From the NCBI GenBank assembly GCA_903813345.2, contig CAIIXF020000002.1, positions 27,351,223 to 27,415,222 on the forward strand: a DNA stretch of 64,000 nucleotides, given 5' to 3'. A program made the position numbers and the translations under genes. Below are positions 14,601 to 26,100 of the stretch, one piece after another. How positions within the stretch are numbered: position 1 is the first letter of the stretch; each line of letters opens with the position of its first letter. Origin of the DNA: Owenia fusiformis (Eukaryota; Annelida; Polychaeta; Sabellida; Oweniidae). The notes under the pieces are model-generated. The model saw only the letters and a program-made list of their open reading frames with translations. It was not told the origin of the DNA and did not search any database.

Positions 14601-17600
14601 CCTCAATTTTGGGCTCTCCTGGATCGCCAAATCAAGCTCATTATATCATGGCATCACAGGGCTGAGAAGAAATGAGATGTCATGGTTTAGCTTTACCCAT
14701 GGTTTATCATGATGGCTACGTAAAGTTTAGGTTGAAACTAGATAACAATTCATATTATCATTCAATGCTTAAGGCATACCAAATTACCAAGTAGAATAGG
14801 GAATCCGACAAATTAACTTAAATCTTTCGTGAATTGACGTCAATGTACAAACAGATTGAGACAAATTTTTATTTTGGCTAACTTAAAAAACATATATTAA
14901 GATTAAGCTTTTCTTTGTTGCTTGATAAACACATTGATTTCTTTCTATAATTTTTGCTTACATGCACTTTCTATAATTTTCGTTTACATGCACTTTCTAT
15001 CATTTTCGTTTACATGCACTTTCTATCATTTTCGTTTACATGCATACTTTTGAATCCCACTCTGTAGAGATATTCCAATTGGTATTTGAAATTTTAAGAG
15101 AGCTGAATGGAAGCGAAATCTGGCTATCTATTTCTCCCGTCTGTTTACCTAAAATGAAATCTATGATATGTTTACAAACAAAAATTACCAAGTTAATCAT
15201 TCGTAAATTATCTCTCATAAAATATTTAAGCAGATATAGTGCCATAGAAATCGTAACAAAAGATACCTGAGTGTTTCATTAACTCTACCAGCAATGGTAA
15301 GTCAAGCTTACAAGCCAGTCTCTGGAATCAAAGATAACCCTTACAAAAAATGAATGGTACTCCAGGTAATGCATTCCCTTTCAAAATGTACTGATTTGTG
15401 TTGAGGTATATAATTGCTTAAATATTGCCATGGCAACTCACCACTATATATTCAATATGTTGAGGACTTTGGATACCTTCCCGTCTCTATAATCAAAGTT
15501 AACCCTTGCAAAAAATGAATGGAACTAATTTCGCTTACAAGATGTGCTGATTTGTATCGGGGTATATAATTGCTAAAATATTGCCGTGGTAACTCACCAC
15601 TCAATATATTCAGTCTATGTTTAGGACTTTTGTAAATCAGTATGATGAGTTGAGATACATGGAATGTAAACAAAAAAACAATGAAAGTTCTATGAGCAGA
15701 TTTTGGATTCCAGGCAAACTGATGACGAAAATCAAACCAATTGTTCACACTGAGCATTAAACATTAAAACAAGACACATGGTGATAAATATTGCACTTTT
15801 TGAAAAAAATTGAAACCTAATCAGATCTTGGCACTAGTCTGCTCTTGCTCCAGGAAAAAAATTAAGTAAATGGTTTTCCTGGAATTTTGATGACAAGATT
15901 TTTGTGTTGCCAACCTCCACACAATTACACATGCCTATCACCACAAGACAACAGTATAGCACATTAAAAAGAGTGCAAACCAAATAAAGCCTTTTCACAT
16001 TGCGATACAATGCATGGGAATACAATATATCATGAACAAATAAAAATAGAAAGAAAAGATCAAAATACCCTCCTTCTGTATTGTTTCTTATCAATCAATT
16101 TGTTAGCAAAAAACAAGTACAGTCAAACCTGCCTAAAGCACCACCAAAAGTGTTCGGATTAGCAGGTATTTATATTTCAAGTTTTTTGTGTCACTATCAG
16201 AAGTGGTGACATATTGTTATTCTCTTTCACTTTTTTGTGGAAGCAGTTGGTGTTTCGCATTTGGAGTTTGGTGTCTGTAACAAATAGCAGGATTGGTAGA
16301 TGGTGACATTTTGCATGTCCATGGCTTGTCCAACATTGTATAGTAGTCAATGGAAGATTAAAAATTGGGACTGAGAAGAAATGTTCACATTGAAAGGTGT
16401 TCAGATTAGAGAGATGTTTGGATATACAGGTTTTACTATTGATGAATATGCCTTACATTTTTTCATACAACAGATCTTTAATGTGGACCATTATGGCCAG
16501 TGATCCATACAATTTAGATAATCATATTTCATTCCTGTATTGTCTATAACATCTTCAATTTTCCATTTTTAGATTTGTAGTTTTTGGTAAACTCTTAACA
16601 TTTTCATCTTTACCAGTTGCAATCAGGGATACTGAATTTGTACACTGAAGCATGCATTGATTGATGCAGCGCCTGCTGCATTTTTCTATGACTTAATTGA
16701 TTCCTTTATCCACCTGTGACCAGATGTAGCCCTGGATTCAGTGAACGATAAACAAAAGCTTTGATCTGGACTTATGCCTATTCTCCATCATTCATCTTTA
16801 CGTTACCTCGTTAAAAATTCATATTGGAAATTGTCAACAATTAAGATTCACCTGAAATCAGTCATAGTTGGGTTTATATTTGAAAATGACTAAAAATAAA
16901 ATTCACATTTGAAAATGAAAATTAAGATTGGCCTTAAATCAGTCATAGTTGGGTTTCTTCCAAATTCATTATTGGGCTGATTTGAAGTTAGGTGCTTTCC
17001 CCTTTTGAAACTTGTGCTTTGTATAATAATTATAATTATTTCAATGAAGACAAATTAAAAATGTACTGATGATGGGAGGCAACTTAGCCTTTCATGTTTA
17101 GTTTCTGTTTTTGGTGAACTGCTTTCAATCATCATCAATTGAATAAGTGGCCATCTGAGTAGTTTATTCATGAAAACAGCATTATAATATCTTTATACCA
17201 CATGTCTTTTATTTAGACTTTCAATTTATATAACAGCAAAAGCGACAGTAACATATAGCTATGTTATGGTGGTGACATATTGTTACAGTCTCAAATGTTT
17301 TTTGGATGGTGTTTGGTGTTTGGCATCTGTAAAAAATGGCAGGTGGTGACATTTTGCATGTTAATAACTAAGCCTTGTTTATCTATTATTCAGGAAGTTT
17401 TGTATTCATTTTCAGTACATGCTGGATTATGATTTCATAAAATACCTCTTCTCATCTTAGTTTCAGCTATTTCATTGAGTCCTGTATATTTCATTGAGTC
17501 CAGTATATTTCATTGAGTCCTGTATATTTCATTGAGTCCAGTATATTTCATTGAGTCCAGTATATTTCATTGAGTCCTGTATATTTCATTGAGTCCAGTA

Positions 17601-20511
17601 TATTTCATTGAGTCCTGTATATTTCATTGAGTCCAGTATATTTCATTGAGTCCAGTATATTTCATTGAGTCCAGTATATTTCATTGAGTCCTGTATATTT
17701 CATTGAGTCCAATATATTTCATTAATAAGGCTTCATATTAATGTTCGATAGTAAAGGTCACGAAAATATGAGAAAATAGCAATAGGCTTTAATCCCATGT
17801 TGATCTCCTTCCTTTGGTCATGTATTGAAAACATGGCCCTTTAATCACTCTATTGTATTGATTGCTATCTGATGCATTGAATACTTGAATAAACAGATAA
17901 AAAGCAGAGATTTATGAGGTTAATCTTGTGATTGATGTCCATTTATATAGTAAGCCCCATTTAAAATGGCAGAACTTTATGCTTTTTGTCTTTGATGTAC
18001 AGTGCTGATAATGCAAACCTGGTATAACAGTAAATATGTTTCCCAGATTCAAATGATAAAACATCGCTGTATATCATGATCATCCATTATGATAAAAAAT
18101 ATTTTTATTATTATTATTTTATGTATGACAAACCCATGATCCAAACCCAAAGACAAAAATGCGACCTTCACTATGCGCTATAAAAATAAGGAAAAGTTCC
18201 AAAAAGTCACAGTAGTAATTTTAGGGGTCACTATGGTTACTTATCTCTAGTTTTTTTAACATTCCACATATTTTATCCAAATTTTACACACATCTTTGTT
18301 ACAAATAAAAATAATATTCTAAAAGTAAGGAATTGTATGGTTTCATTTATCAAAAGTTATGAGCATTGCATGATGACGCACAGATTTTTTTGAACTAGGG
18401 GGTATACACCCCTTGTCCTATTTTTTCACGTACATTTAACACATAACAAAACGGTCACATGATAGTTTTAAATAAAAATTCAATTGGACATAACAAATGA
18501 AATAAAAATGCTTGATTCCTATTCTTCAGGTGACAACGGGACAATGTACTTCTGGGACTGGAAATCTGGGTATAACTTCCAACGTCTCCAAGCCCCCGTC
18601 CAGCCAGGTTCTATCGATTCAGAGGCAGGAATATTCGCCATGACGTTTGATCAGAGTGGATCGAGACTGATCACCGCTGAGGCAGACAAGACCATCAAAA
18701 TATACAAAGAAGATGATACAGCAGTAAGTGATAACCCTAAGCAAGATCTCAATGTTGTATTCCCTCTTAAAAAATATTTTAAATCTTTGATCTTGTTTAA
18801 TTAAGAGGAATATGTAGTTAGCACATTCCGAGATAAGGCCTACCATTTTATGCTTGTAAATAGCTGCCATTAATGATTTTACCATTCAACTCTTAAAAAG
18901 GCCATGAAAGGTCCATTTTGGTTTGTTAAGATCTTGATGCTCAGGTGTGACATTTTTAGTCATCCCACTGAAGAGAATATGAATGCAAACTGCATCACAC
19001 ATATTCATACTAAATAAAACTTTTAGGAGCATATCTTTGGTAGAGTTCTCATAACCAGGAGTTATTAATTATCCCAACAAATGAAGTTCTGTAGGGATGT
19101 AGTGAAACCCTTCATCTGTCAACCCATCAGTCCATCTGTCCATAGCATAACTCAAATAAGGACCAATTTTCTTAATATTTGGTAGAATGATGTATATTGG
19201 TAAACAGTTTTATGCAAATATTTTTTTTTCATAAGGTTGGCACCACTTTGAAAATGGTTGGGAGTTTTCATGAAAATATATGGTCTGAAAATATGTTAAA
19301 AGTGTACTATCTGGTTCGCCAACACATTATAGCAAGCCATACTATACCAACAGTGTTTATCACTTTGAATTGATGCAGATTCCATACATATTGTGTGTTT
19401 TCCAACATTTTGTGTTTTCATATGGTCCCTCACTGGCTACAATAACTTGTTTTAGTGTGAATATTTGCGCTTTGCACCAGTCAGATTTACTCAGAGGTGT
19501 TGAGATATGAGTGCCTGCTAATTTCCTATTGTTATCAGTTTCATTATAAGACATAACATTGTAAATTGCGAACCATTATCACTGCAGGATTGTTAAAGTA
19601 TGAGTTGTTGAACTGGGTCATTCTAACTTGGTCTCTGTTTTGTATTTTGCCTTATACCTCTTATAGTTTAATCCATTGCCTTACATTTTGCAGTTGTAAA
19701 ACACCTTTGCTTTTTAACAATTCCAAGTGTTCCATCATATTTTGAAAAATTTCCACCAATTTAGGAATATTGGTGACCATTTAGGAGTTTCATAGGTACA
19801 TATCATGAGGATAATCCAATATTTGAGCTCTGTCGAGTTATCAAAAATTCCTGTATTCCCGAACCCTCATACACAACCCCTGCGCAAATTTTTGTGAAAA
19901 TTTCCCATCATTTTTAAAGATGTGGAAACATTTTAAACTATTCACCAATACACATCTTCCCGACAAATATGTAGAAAATCTGTCAACTTGTATTTGAGTT
20001 ATCTAATGGGCGAATTTTAGAGTAGATCACCATATGGTTTCAATTACAGTACTAAAGATCCTTGATATATTCATGAGCCATTCAAAGATTTCCTTTAGAA
20101 TATGTCACATGCACATTTCATTCTGAAATACAGCACCATCTAATAATGAATTTCAGAAATATAATCAAATACAATATACCTCTCTGAGAGAGGTACATAA
20201 CGCCCAGATACAATTTTGAAATCCAGTTTAGAATTTCATGTGCCTCAAGGATTATATGTGCATCCTTCGAACTTTTACCTTCTTCCAGAAGGGACATAGT
20301 GGATGTCTGGAGCCCTACGTTCGGAGGTTGAGTCAGGTGTTCCAATGCCCAAAAAAAATTTGCAAATTGCAATTAAATTTATTAATCAATGCAAATTTAA
20401 GTTTAGTGGAATAGCGGCATTTTCTAAATTCTTATTATTTTCTTGTTTCAGTCGGAAGAGAGTCACCCAATCAACTGGAAGCCTAATATCATGAGAAAAC
20501 CCCGCTACTAA
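2605..20511 (+). CDS. PLRG1: PLRG1 (pleiotropic regulator 1), 3' four exons
   Basis: C-terminal part of the WD40 splicing factor PLRG1/PRL1, a component of the Prp19-CDC5L (NineTeen) complex that activates the spliceosome in the nucleus. Exons: 2605-2723 (begins [14 protein letters not shown]), 3117-3256 ([19 protein letters not shown]), 18530-18723 ([18 protein letters not shown] through [14 protein letters not shown]) and 20452-20511 (ends [11 protein letters not shown], then TAA). Every junction has AG and GT, and the phases join exactly (2, 1, 0). The exons cover the last WD blades and the basic tail, which matches the end of the human protein. The 5' exons lie outside or were not recognised. 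The third intron is 15.3 kb and contains an antisense GPCR gene. A poly(A) signal AATAAA sits at 20663-20668. Confidence 0.95.
2843..3057 (+). repeat. Recent ~117-bp tandem duplication in a PLRG1 intron
   Basis: Two nearly identical copies of a block running from AAAAATTAGAGTATATTTC to TTCATTAGATTAAGATTTTT. They differ by about one base, so the duplication is young or polymorphic. Confidence 0.9.
3599..3738 (+). mobile_element. Hairpin-ended short repeat family, copy 1
   Basis: Begins with an imperfect hairpin (ATGTCACCACC then GTGGTGCCAT), continues through TATTGTTATAGTCTCCAACT and several GGTTGGTGT phrases, and ends GGTGGTGACAGTTTGCATG TTAATGCC. Related copies lie near 9095, 11770, 16186, 17262, 33419 (inverted), 53645 and 59805-61577 (inverted, expanded). 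The hairpin end without long inverted repeats fits a non-autonomous Helitron/Helentron-type element (HINE); this class is inferred. Confidence 0.65.
4768..4946. mobile_element. MITE with GTAGCCAGG inverted ends
   Basis: About 179 bp bounded by CAGGCCTGTAGCCAG and its reverse complement CTGGCTACAGGCCTG. Related copies with the same ends lie at 50757-50950, 50982-51117 and 48614-48884. There is no coding capacity. Confidence 0.8.
5784..7331 (-). CDS. Class A amine GPCR, histamine H3/H4-like, intronless
   Basis: Complete 515-residue rhodopsin-family receptor on the strand opposite PLRG1, inside its 15.3 kb intron. The N-terminus carries N-glycosylation sequons (NGT at 13, NLS at 21, NET at 26). 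TM1-TM7 follow in order with N60 (GN in TM1), D88 (LAVAD), the amine-binding D122 in TM3, DRY at 139-141, the C115-C196 disulphide pair, CWMP at 409-412 and NPLLY at 446-450. TM5 reads [11 protein letters not shown]214 aligns with Glu5.46 typical of H3/H4 histamine receptors, and PAIAFWD after TM4 also resembles H3. The third intracellular loop is long (about 150 residues) and low in complexity, with five THxD units at 340-363. An aminergic Gi-type receptor is likely; histamine as ligand is an inference, and a muscarinic-like or orphan amine receptor is the alternative. Confidence 0.9.
   Translation of the reverse strand: MNTTTNTIPSYTNGTETLTTNLSNDNETIYVPQQAKFSTEVTVILIIMTSLMALLTIFGNILVLTAFTLYKNLRTFNNYLVLNLAVADLILGVLCIPLYIPYLVTGTWPMGRIACKIWLVFDYLVGCVSSVNIMLICMDRYYSIAYPLKHRLAQDSHKVKLIYIITPWLAGFITYMPAIAFWDMWVGNSVVPDDQCFVEFYNNLGYLLFSQVIEFFIPFTTVCILYTLMFISIRRTTNGNMSVRRHRTVNNPNSENSYNSESPYKRNNANNKYNKDTRHNTDGHITHGHSTEVRHATRLNNVAGVNESKESLNSYTSVLTRSTLVGEGNDIRNSPIIGKTHNDRTHNDKTHNDKTHHDKTHHDSNNQNNLFPSATIVKTPKIDKIRAKFLDDKKAVISLSILVGVFGICWMPYEIAALMISLCPTCVHPTVFEVAFWLLWINSTINPLLYPFFNARFKLAFKRMLCPKLIKQKGVNKRSDVSNMFNGTHREIPHFEDHGAVLENVVIFHTETPIY
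9095..9229 (+). mobile_element. Hairpin-ended short repeat family, copy 2
   Basis: Same family as 3599-3738. It has GGTGGTGACGTATTTTTATAG, TCTCCAACTTTTTTTA, repeated GGTTGGTGT, CTGTAACAAATGGC and the end GTGACATTTTGCATGTTAAT. The left arm of the hairpin is lost. Confidence 0.65.
10480..10770 (+). repeat. ~80-bp tandem repeat, about 3.5 copies
   Basis: Repeated block with the landmarks CTGTCCTACTCAAATAAG, TTTTCTAAATGTACATTTT and CCTTACTATTAATGTT in constant order. Copies differ by a few substitutions and small gaps. Confidence 0.85.
11770..11855 (+). mobile_element. Hairpin-ended short repeat family, degraded copy 3
   Basis: ATGTCACCACCATTAAGTG at the left and GGTAGTGATATGTTGTCATG TAAATGC at the right match the family ends. 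The middle is shortened and altered. Confidence 0.45.
12108..12300 (+). mobile_element. Pogo/Tigger-like MITE fragment
   Basis: Begins TACAGTAAAACCCGTCTTATC TGAACGCC, followed by AAGTGTTCAGATTGACAGG. It matches the start of the family members at 16120-16437 and 31204-31398. The right end is degraded. Confidence 0.5.
12425..12645 (+). repeat. Dispersed repeat, copy 2 (see 50-240)
   Basis: Carries the same ordered landmarks as 50-240, ending GGTGGGTGCTGCGCCCACTT GCTTTAA and then CTGGGAGATCACTGC. The phrase CTGGGGAGATCACTGCC also occurs at about 816. Confidence 0.7.
14940..15046 (+). repeat. 26-bp minisatellite, about 4 copies
   Basis: TTTCTATMATTTTCGTTTAC then ATGCAC, repeated about four times with one or two base differences. 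Confidence 0.9.
15315..15630 (+). repeat. ~160-bp tandem duplication, two diverged copies
   Basis: Copies at about 15315-15470 and 15477-15630 share AACCCTTRCAAAAAATGAAT, GGTATATAATTGC, TATTGCC and GTGGTAACTCACCACT (ATGGCAACTCACCACT in copy 1) in the same order. Confidence 0.75.
16120..16437 (+). mobile_element. Pogo/Tigger-like MITE with a nested hairpin element
   Basis: Left end CAGTCAAACCTGCC and right end CAGGTTTTACTA form short inverted ends. The interior carries GTGTTCAGATTAGAGAGATG. A hairpin-family copy interrupts it at about 16186-16335. The relative at 31204-31398 has the same flanking halves without that insertion, which gives an empty-site comparison. Confidence 0.7.
17262..17366 (+). 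mobile_element. Hairpin-ended short repeat family, copy 5
   Basis: GGTGGTGACATATTGTTACAG, TTTTGGATGGTGTTTGGTGT, CTGTAAAAAATGGC and GGTGGTGACATTTTGCATG TTAAT match the family. The left hairpin arm is missing. Confidence 0.65.
17470..17722 (+). repeat. 19-bp minisatellite, about 13 copies
   Basis: Unit TATATTTCATTGAGTCCAG, about 13.3 copies. One position alternates between CCTG and CCAG in the order T A T A A T A T A A A T A (last unit CCAA). The variant pattern may keep a history of unequal exchange. Confidence 0.95.
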
Positions 20512-23104
20512 CAAAAACCATGCAGCCGACAAACCAAATCATGAAGGAATCTTTCTTTGACACTGGACCTATTAATCTGATGATAAAATTGGACTGTGTA
20601 AAAGTCGCATCCTCCATTTGAAGAGCTACATAAGCTTGGATGATTGACAATGAAACTACATGAATAAAGCAAAGGACAATGCTCATCTGTGTTCTCTTGC
20701 AGTTTAGGTCTTGCAATCACTAGGGGAAAGCATTTTATTTGTACTGAATGGAGCGTTTTCAGCACATTTTTGTCCTGAAAAATATACTGACTTTTTTTAG
20801 TAAAAAATATGCTGATAAGTCTATTTTTCAGTACATTTTCATACTCAAAAAAAAAAATTTTAAGTATAAAAATGAACTGAAAATGCTCTTTTCAAGACGA
20901 ATGCTCTCCTCAATTGTAAAAAAAATCTGAAACATATTTACCACCAATCTTTGAACAGCCCTTACTTCATAACTAGAACACAAACAAGAAGTTAAAATCA
21001 AATAAGTCATCTGTATTCATTATTATATCATGTAACATGAGAATCACAAATTGTGTGGCATTTTCCTACATAGTATATTATATGATATACAATGGGCAAT
21101 GTCATTAAATGAACGGTCTCAACTTCACATGATTATAAAAAACAATTTTGTATTGTACTCGATTGTAATAAACTACAATCATGTATACATGTATGATGTA
21201 TTTTCTCAAAATAAAATTTGTCATAGAAAAGTAGAAAATAATTTGCATTGTCCCATAATGAAAGGCCGATTTATATGAACGTGATCACTTCACCACAATT
21301 TTCACAATTTGTAATTAGGCCATAAGAAGTAGATTTTTTGTTTTGCTTCCCCTTGCTTGCACGATTTTGAGTAAATCAGAAAAAACGAACACATTCAAAT
21401 AGCAATCACGAGGGTCTGAAAGTACCATCGCATTTCATTCAATCAGAATCAAACGAAATGGCAGATAATTTGATGTGCGTCAAAATTGACAGTGTTATAA
21501 TTACTTTGGCATACATTGTGTATTTCTCATTTTTTACCCTTGAGTTTGTGTTTGTTTTCCTTGTACCCTTGCATGATATGGATTTTGCCAGGACACAAAA
21601 ACAAAGTATCTACTTCTTATATATATGGCTTTGGTATGGAGTATTTTCAAGAAACAAATCTTATGAATTACTTTGCCGGTAAAATCAGTATCATGAGTGT
21701 TGAAGGGTATTCCATTGCCTGAGAATTTAACATTTCTTTGATATCATTATCATACAAAATTCTCAAAATTGCACATATCATTTTGTGGCCTGCTAAAAAC
21801 AGACACTTCAACAGAAAAACATTCACACAAATAAAATCAAGTTATTTAGTGAACCAGTCCAATGGTAAGTAATGTTCCAAGATTTTGTATGTTAAATTCC
21901 TAGAACATGGAAATCCACTTGATTATATTATTGGTCTTTGGACTGAATCTGCCTAAAATAATATTCAGTTATCACTATATATTGCCCCGACACTGACAAT
22001 GAACAGAATAATAGAGAGGTTAACTAATGTGCATTTACGAGAACTTGAATGTGTAACATAATGATATGATATCCATAGATTATTATCCCCTATTCATTAG
22101 TTAATATGGGGACCTAACTATTTCTTTATGCAAAACATTGGTAACTCAACCTCTCTATTTTTAATGCTGAAACTTGCATCTTAGTATTTTTTAATTCCCA
22201 ATTTGGCTCTGAAGTATCAATTAACATATATTGCAGCTCAAAATTAGATACTTTTCAATATTTCACATGTATAAATCCTTTTGTTTTCACAACAAACAAT
22301 TGTATGGGCCCAAAATCCTGACAATTTTTTTTCAATGTCAAGGCAATAAAGATTTGTGGTAGAATTAAATCATTACAATGTTGACACAGAAAACATTGTA
22401 ACTTCAGAAAACACAATTCACAAAAACAATAGCCCAATATATTTGTTCCACAGAAATGTTCACTGAATCTTCCTGAACAATATTCTATTATGTTTTGTTC
22501 CACAGCCTCAATATTCTACATTGTGCACTTCACATATAACTGATACAAGTACATATTCCTGTAACATCTCCCCATCATTAACCCTTTGTTCAACAGTCGC
22601 TCTTTTTCATTGCAAGGTAAACGAAGTGACCTCTTTTAGGGGTGTTTGTATAGGATATTAAGAGATTGTGTCAAAATAGCAACAGCTATGGAAAAGCAAA
22701 TTTAATTTTCATCCCAAGTTTAAGGTACATGTAAGTCATTATTAGGGAGTTTAAGCTTGCAATGTTTTTCACAACCTAAACGTGAATGGAAAATATTTAA
22801 GCATTTGTATGGGCGATTGGTCATACATATAGGTTGGCGTTTCGATTGTATATGCAAGCTTAAACTCCCTATTTTTAAAGATAAGTGACAAAGCCATAAT
22901 TTACCCCCCCCCCCCCAATGAAATTAACTTGATTCTCCCATAACTGTTGATATTTGCACACATCTCTAACTTTCTCATTCAATTCTTACTTATTCCTCTC
23001 CTTAAGTTGAAGTTCCAGGGAATGCAAAACGCATCTGTTCTACCCAAGCACCATGTAAAACCTTATTCCACGTGAGATTTATCCCCTCCTGTCGTACTCC
23101 AATC
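20512..23104. other. Convergent intergenic region between PLRG1 and TMEM185
   Basis: Contains both 3' UTRs; PLRG1 has AATAAA at 20663-20668. One MITE lies at 22743-22872. A C-rich run lies near 22903-22916. I see no exon; the short open frames here have no recognisable domain. Confidence 0.6.
22743..22872. mobile_element. 130-bp MITE with perfect inverted ends
   Basis: TAGGGAGTTTAAGCTTGCA at the left and TGCAAGCTTAAACTCCCTA at the right are exact reverse complements (19 bp). There is no coding capacity. The superfamily cannot be assigned from the ends alone. Confidence 0.85.
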
Positions 23105-26100
23105 TCAATCAGGCACCTCTATTGAAACCATGGGGTGTGTAGCCTTACATGGGTCATCAGGGTTAATAAACTTAATGCTTTTACTAGTGCTAGGTTTATC
23201 TCTGTCTATAGTCTGGGTGTCAGGCTGACGATTGTGTGAAGATCGTTGTATTTTATATGACACGTTTCCATATTCTTGGAGTAAAGGACACACACCGAGG
23301 ATAAATTGACAGAAGTCTTTTCTTATACCAAACCACCCTGAAATGAAAAGGAATGAGATGTTAAAGGGGCTCAATGCCTATTTATGATCCTAAAATACAC
23401 CGAAATTGAAAATAATTCATAATAACATGTCATGTGTATCATACACACACTTTTTTTTTCTGTAAACATTAGAGCTTGAAAAAATATGTAAGGAATGAAT
23501 ATTCCATCAAATCCATGAAATTCACATCCATTTTCCTCAACTGTCACAATTACCAATGTAAAAAGAATAATTTTAAAGTCAAATATATATTCATTTCAGA
23601 ATAATTGTGGTGTTGAACTTCATAAATAAAAATAATTCTTGTGAAAGACACCCCATTTAAAAAATGTTTGAAAAAATCATTTTTTGTTATAAGGAAATTA
23701 TCAGCTGGTTGGAAAGAGAATTCACTGAGCATTGAGCAATGAACTACTGTTATTTGACTAATGTAATCATGTTATGATACTATTGACCCTATGCATCAGT
23801 GTGACGTCATGCCTTTGTCCGGCCAGAAAATATTGCTGGCCGTCTAGAAAACGTCATAAGCAACCAGTGCTCAAAATGGCGACGAAGTGATGAGAAAAAG
23901 TTAAAAGAGTATGCCTAAATGCTGCGTTGCTGTTGAATGTTCGAATAGAGAACAAGTCGGCAGTACGTTTTATCGCTTTCCGAGTGACAAGAAGTCACCT
24001 GTAAAAAGAAAGCTATGGATAAATGCTGTAAAAAGGCAAAACTGGGAACCAAAAGAACACGATCGACTTTGCAGCGCTCATTTCTTGTCAGGTACAGTGT
24101 TGAGTAATCGAAACAGACCTGGTTTTCAAAATAATAAGTAAAATAAAATTTTATTAATTATAAAGTTATCAGTAAATAATGCACATTCAAATACCACGCA
24201 TTGTGTTAATAACGCTATCATTAAACACGAGGGAAGTAGGCCCATGTAAGTAATATTATGTTTTTTTTGTTTTTTTATTTCTCTATTCAAACAGTGCAAG
24301 TACAATAATTAGAACAGTTCAGATATTTTTCACACCACCTCCATTCATTCAGACATTTGCAACAGTCATACTTTTAAGTTCAGGTACATAATAAAACATT
24401 TCTTTTTTCAAATTGCGCCTCATACAGATTGGGATTCACTTCGTCGAACTCTTTGATAAAAATATAGTACTTAATTGCAAGGGTAAGTCTATTTGGTAAG
24501 ATATTTTTCTTGTTAGTTTGCCTTCCAAAAACCATGTCCTGGGCGTAAAATCGAAATCAACTTTAAATAAACGCTTTAAATTCCCTTTGATTGCTTTCAG
24601 AAATATTTGAATCCTTTTGCACTCCCAGAATTTGTGTTTTAACGTATCTGGAAAGGCACAATAGTTACATTTAGAGTCATTTTAATGCCTATCTGCGCTA
24701 AAAAGGCATTTGTAGTGCAGATACCATGAAGTATTTTAAACTGAAGTTGTCGCGTTTTATTCTGTTTCGTGCACATATAAGGCATTTTAAAATAATCGGT
24801 TCTTTTTAATTCACGATCATGTTTGTCTTTATATAACGGTTCAAAGAACTTGTTTCCATTTAATATTGTTTGAATTGATTTAACCGTTATACTAGAGATT
24901 GTCACCTGTTTTTCACCAAGTTTCAAATACACGAGTTCTTCCTGTATGCTGGGTTCAAAGGTCGAATTTAAATCTGATTTCAATAAAAAATTCCAATCAT
25001 TTGGTATAGCCGATATGATTGAAAAATACACAAGAAAGTTTATATTAATATTATACTTAGTCTTAAACTCATTGTACTGTAAAAACCCCCCATTCGCGTT
25101 AAGAAGGTCATTAATATAAATGACTCCCTTTTCCATGACATGTTTGTACATCACCTCCTTATCATTAATTAGAATTGATTTTTATTCCAAATTATTTCAC
25201 CTTTAACCCCTGAACTGGTTCTAGGCGGCGACATATTTCTTAATTCTGAATAGTTTCGAAGCAAATTCATATAAAAGGTAGGAACACTGTGTGCCAGTGT
25301 TTTAATATCATAATTACACTGCAACAAAAAACTCAGTCCTCCAAGACGCTTGAAATGAACTTGAGAAATAAGCTTCACGTGACTAGTTCGTGTGTCAAGT
25401 AAACGTCTTAGCCACATTAATTTCAAGGCTTTCTCCATTGTGAACATATTAATCATTCTTAGACCCCATCCTCAAAATCCCAAATAAAAGTATTTCGCTT
25501 AATTTTCTCACCCTTTCCTCCCCATAAAAAAGAATAGACTAGTCGTTGAGCCTTCGTCAAGATATCATCAGGCGTATTGGTCATTGTCATCGAGTATATT
25601 AGCTTCGACACTGCCTGGGACTTAATTATGAGTACCTTTCCATAAAAAGTAAGATCTCGCTTTGACCACAATATAAGAACCTTTTCAAGCATATTTAACT
25701 TTCTCTCAAAATTATCCGTGTTATTTGCATTTGTGTCATATGATATTGTTATCCCTAAAAGTCTACTTGGTATCTTTACCCATTTCAGACCAAAAAGGTT
25801 TATTTCATTATTATGACGATCACTTCCAATATACAAACACTCTGTTTTTTCTCTATTAATACATAAACCTGATATTAGTCTGAAATCTTCAAAGATGTCC
25901 AATGCTTTTCGTAATGACGTAACGTCCTTAAGAGTCAACGTGGTATCATCTGCAAAAATCGCTAGTAAGTAATATTAATGTGACTGTCGGTGACCCACGT
26001 TGATTTTCACGAGTATTTATGCATGTACTTTTTATGGAGAAAACTAAAAACTTAAAATAAACCTTTGTAATATTTGTTTGGATATTGATGTGCGCTTCAC

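Larger units (their letters stand above)
7332..18529. other. Remainder of PLRG1 intron, repeats only
   Basis: About 11 kb without a convincing coding exon. It holds hairpin-family copies, pogo-like MITEs, minisatellites at 10480, 14940 and 17470, a 160-bp tandem duplication at 15315-15630 and a diverged duplication near 13130-13330/13390-13640. Open frames here are short and low in complexity and show no recognisable motif. Confidence 0.6.

Noticed and set aside
17470-17722. Regular repeats of constant length, CRISPR-like at first sight
   Set aside because: The units are contiguous with no unique spacers and the DNA is animal; this is a minisatellite.
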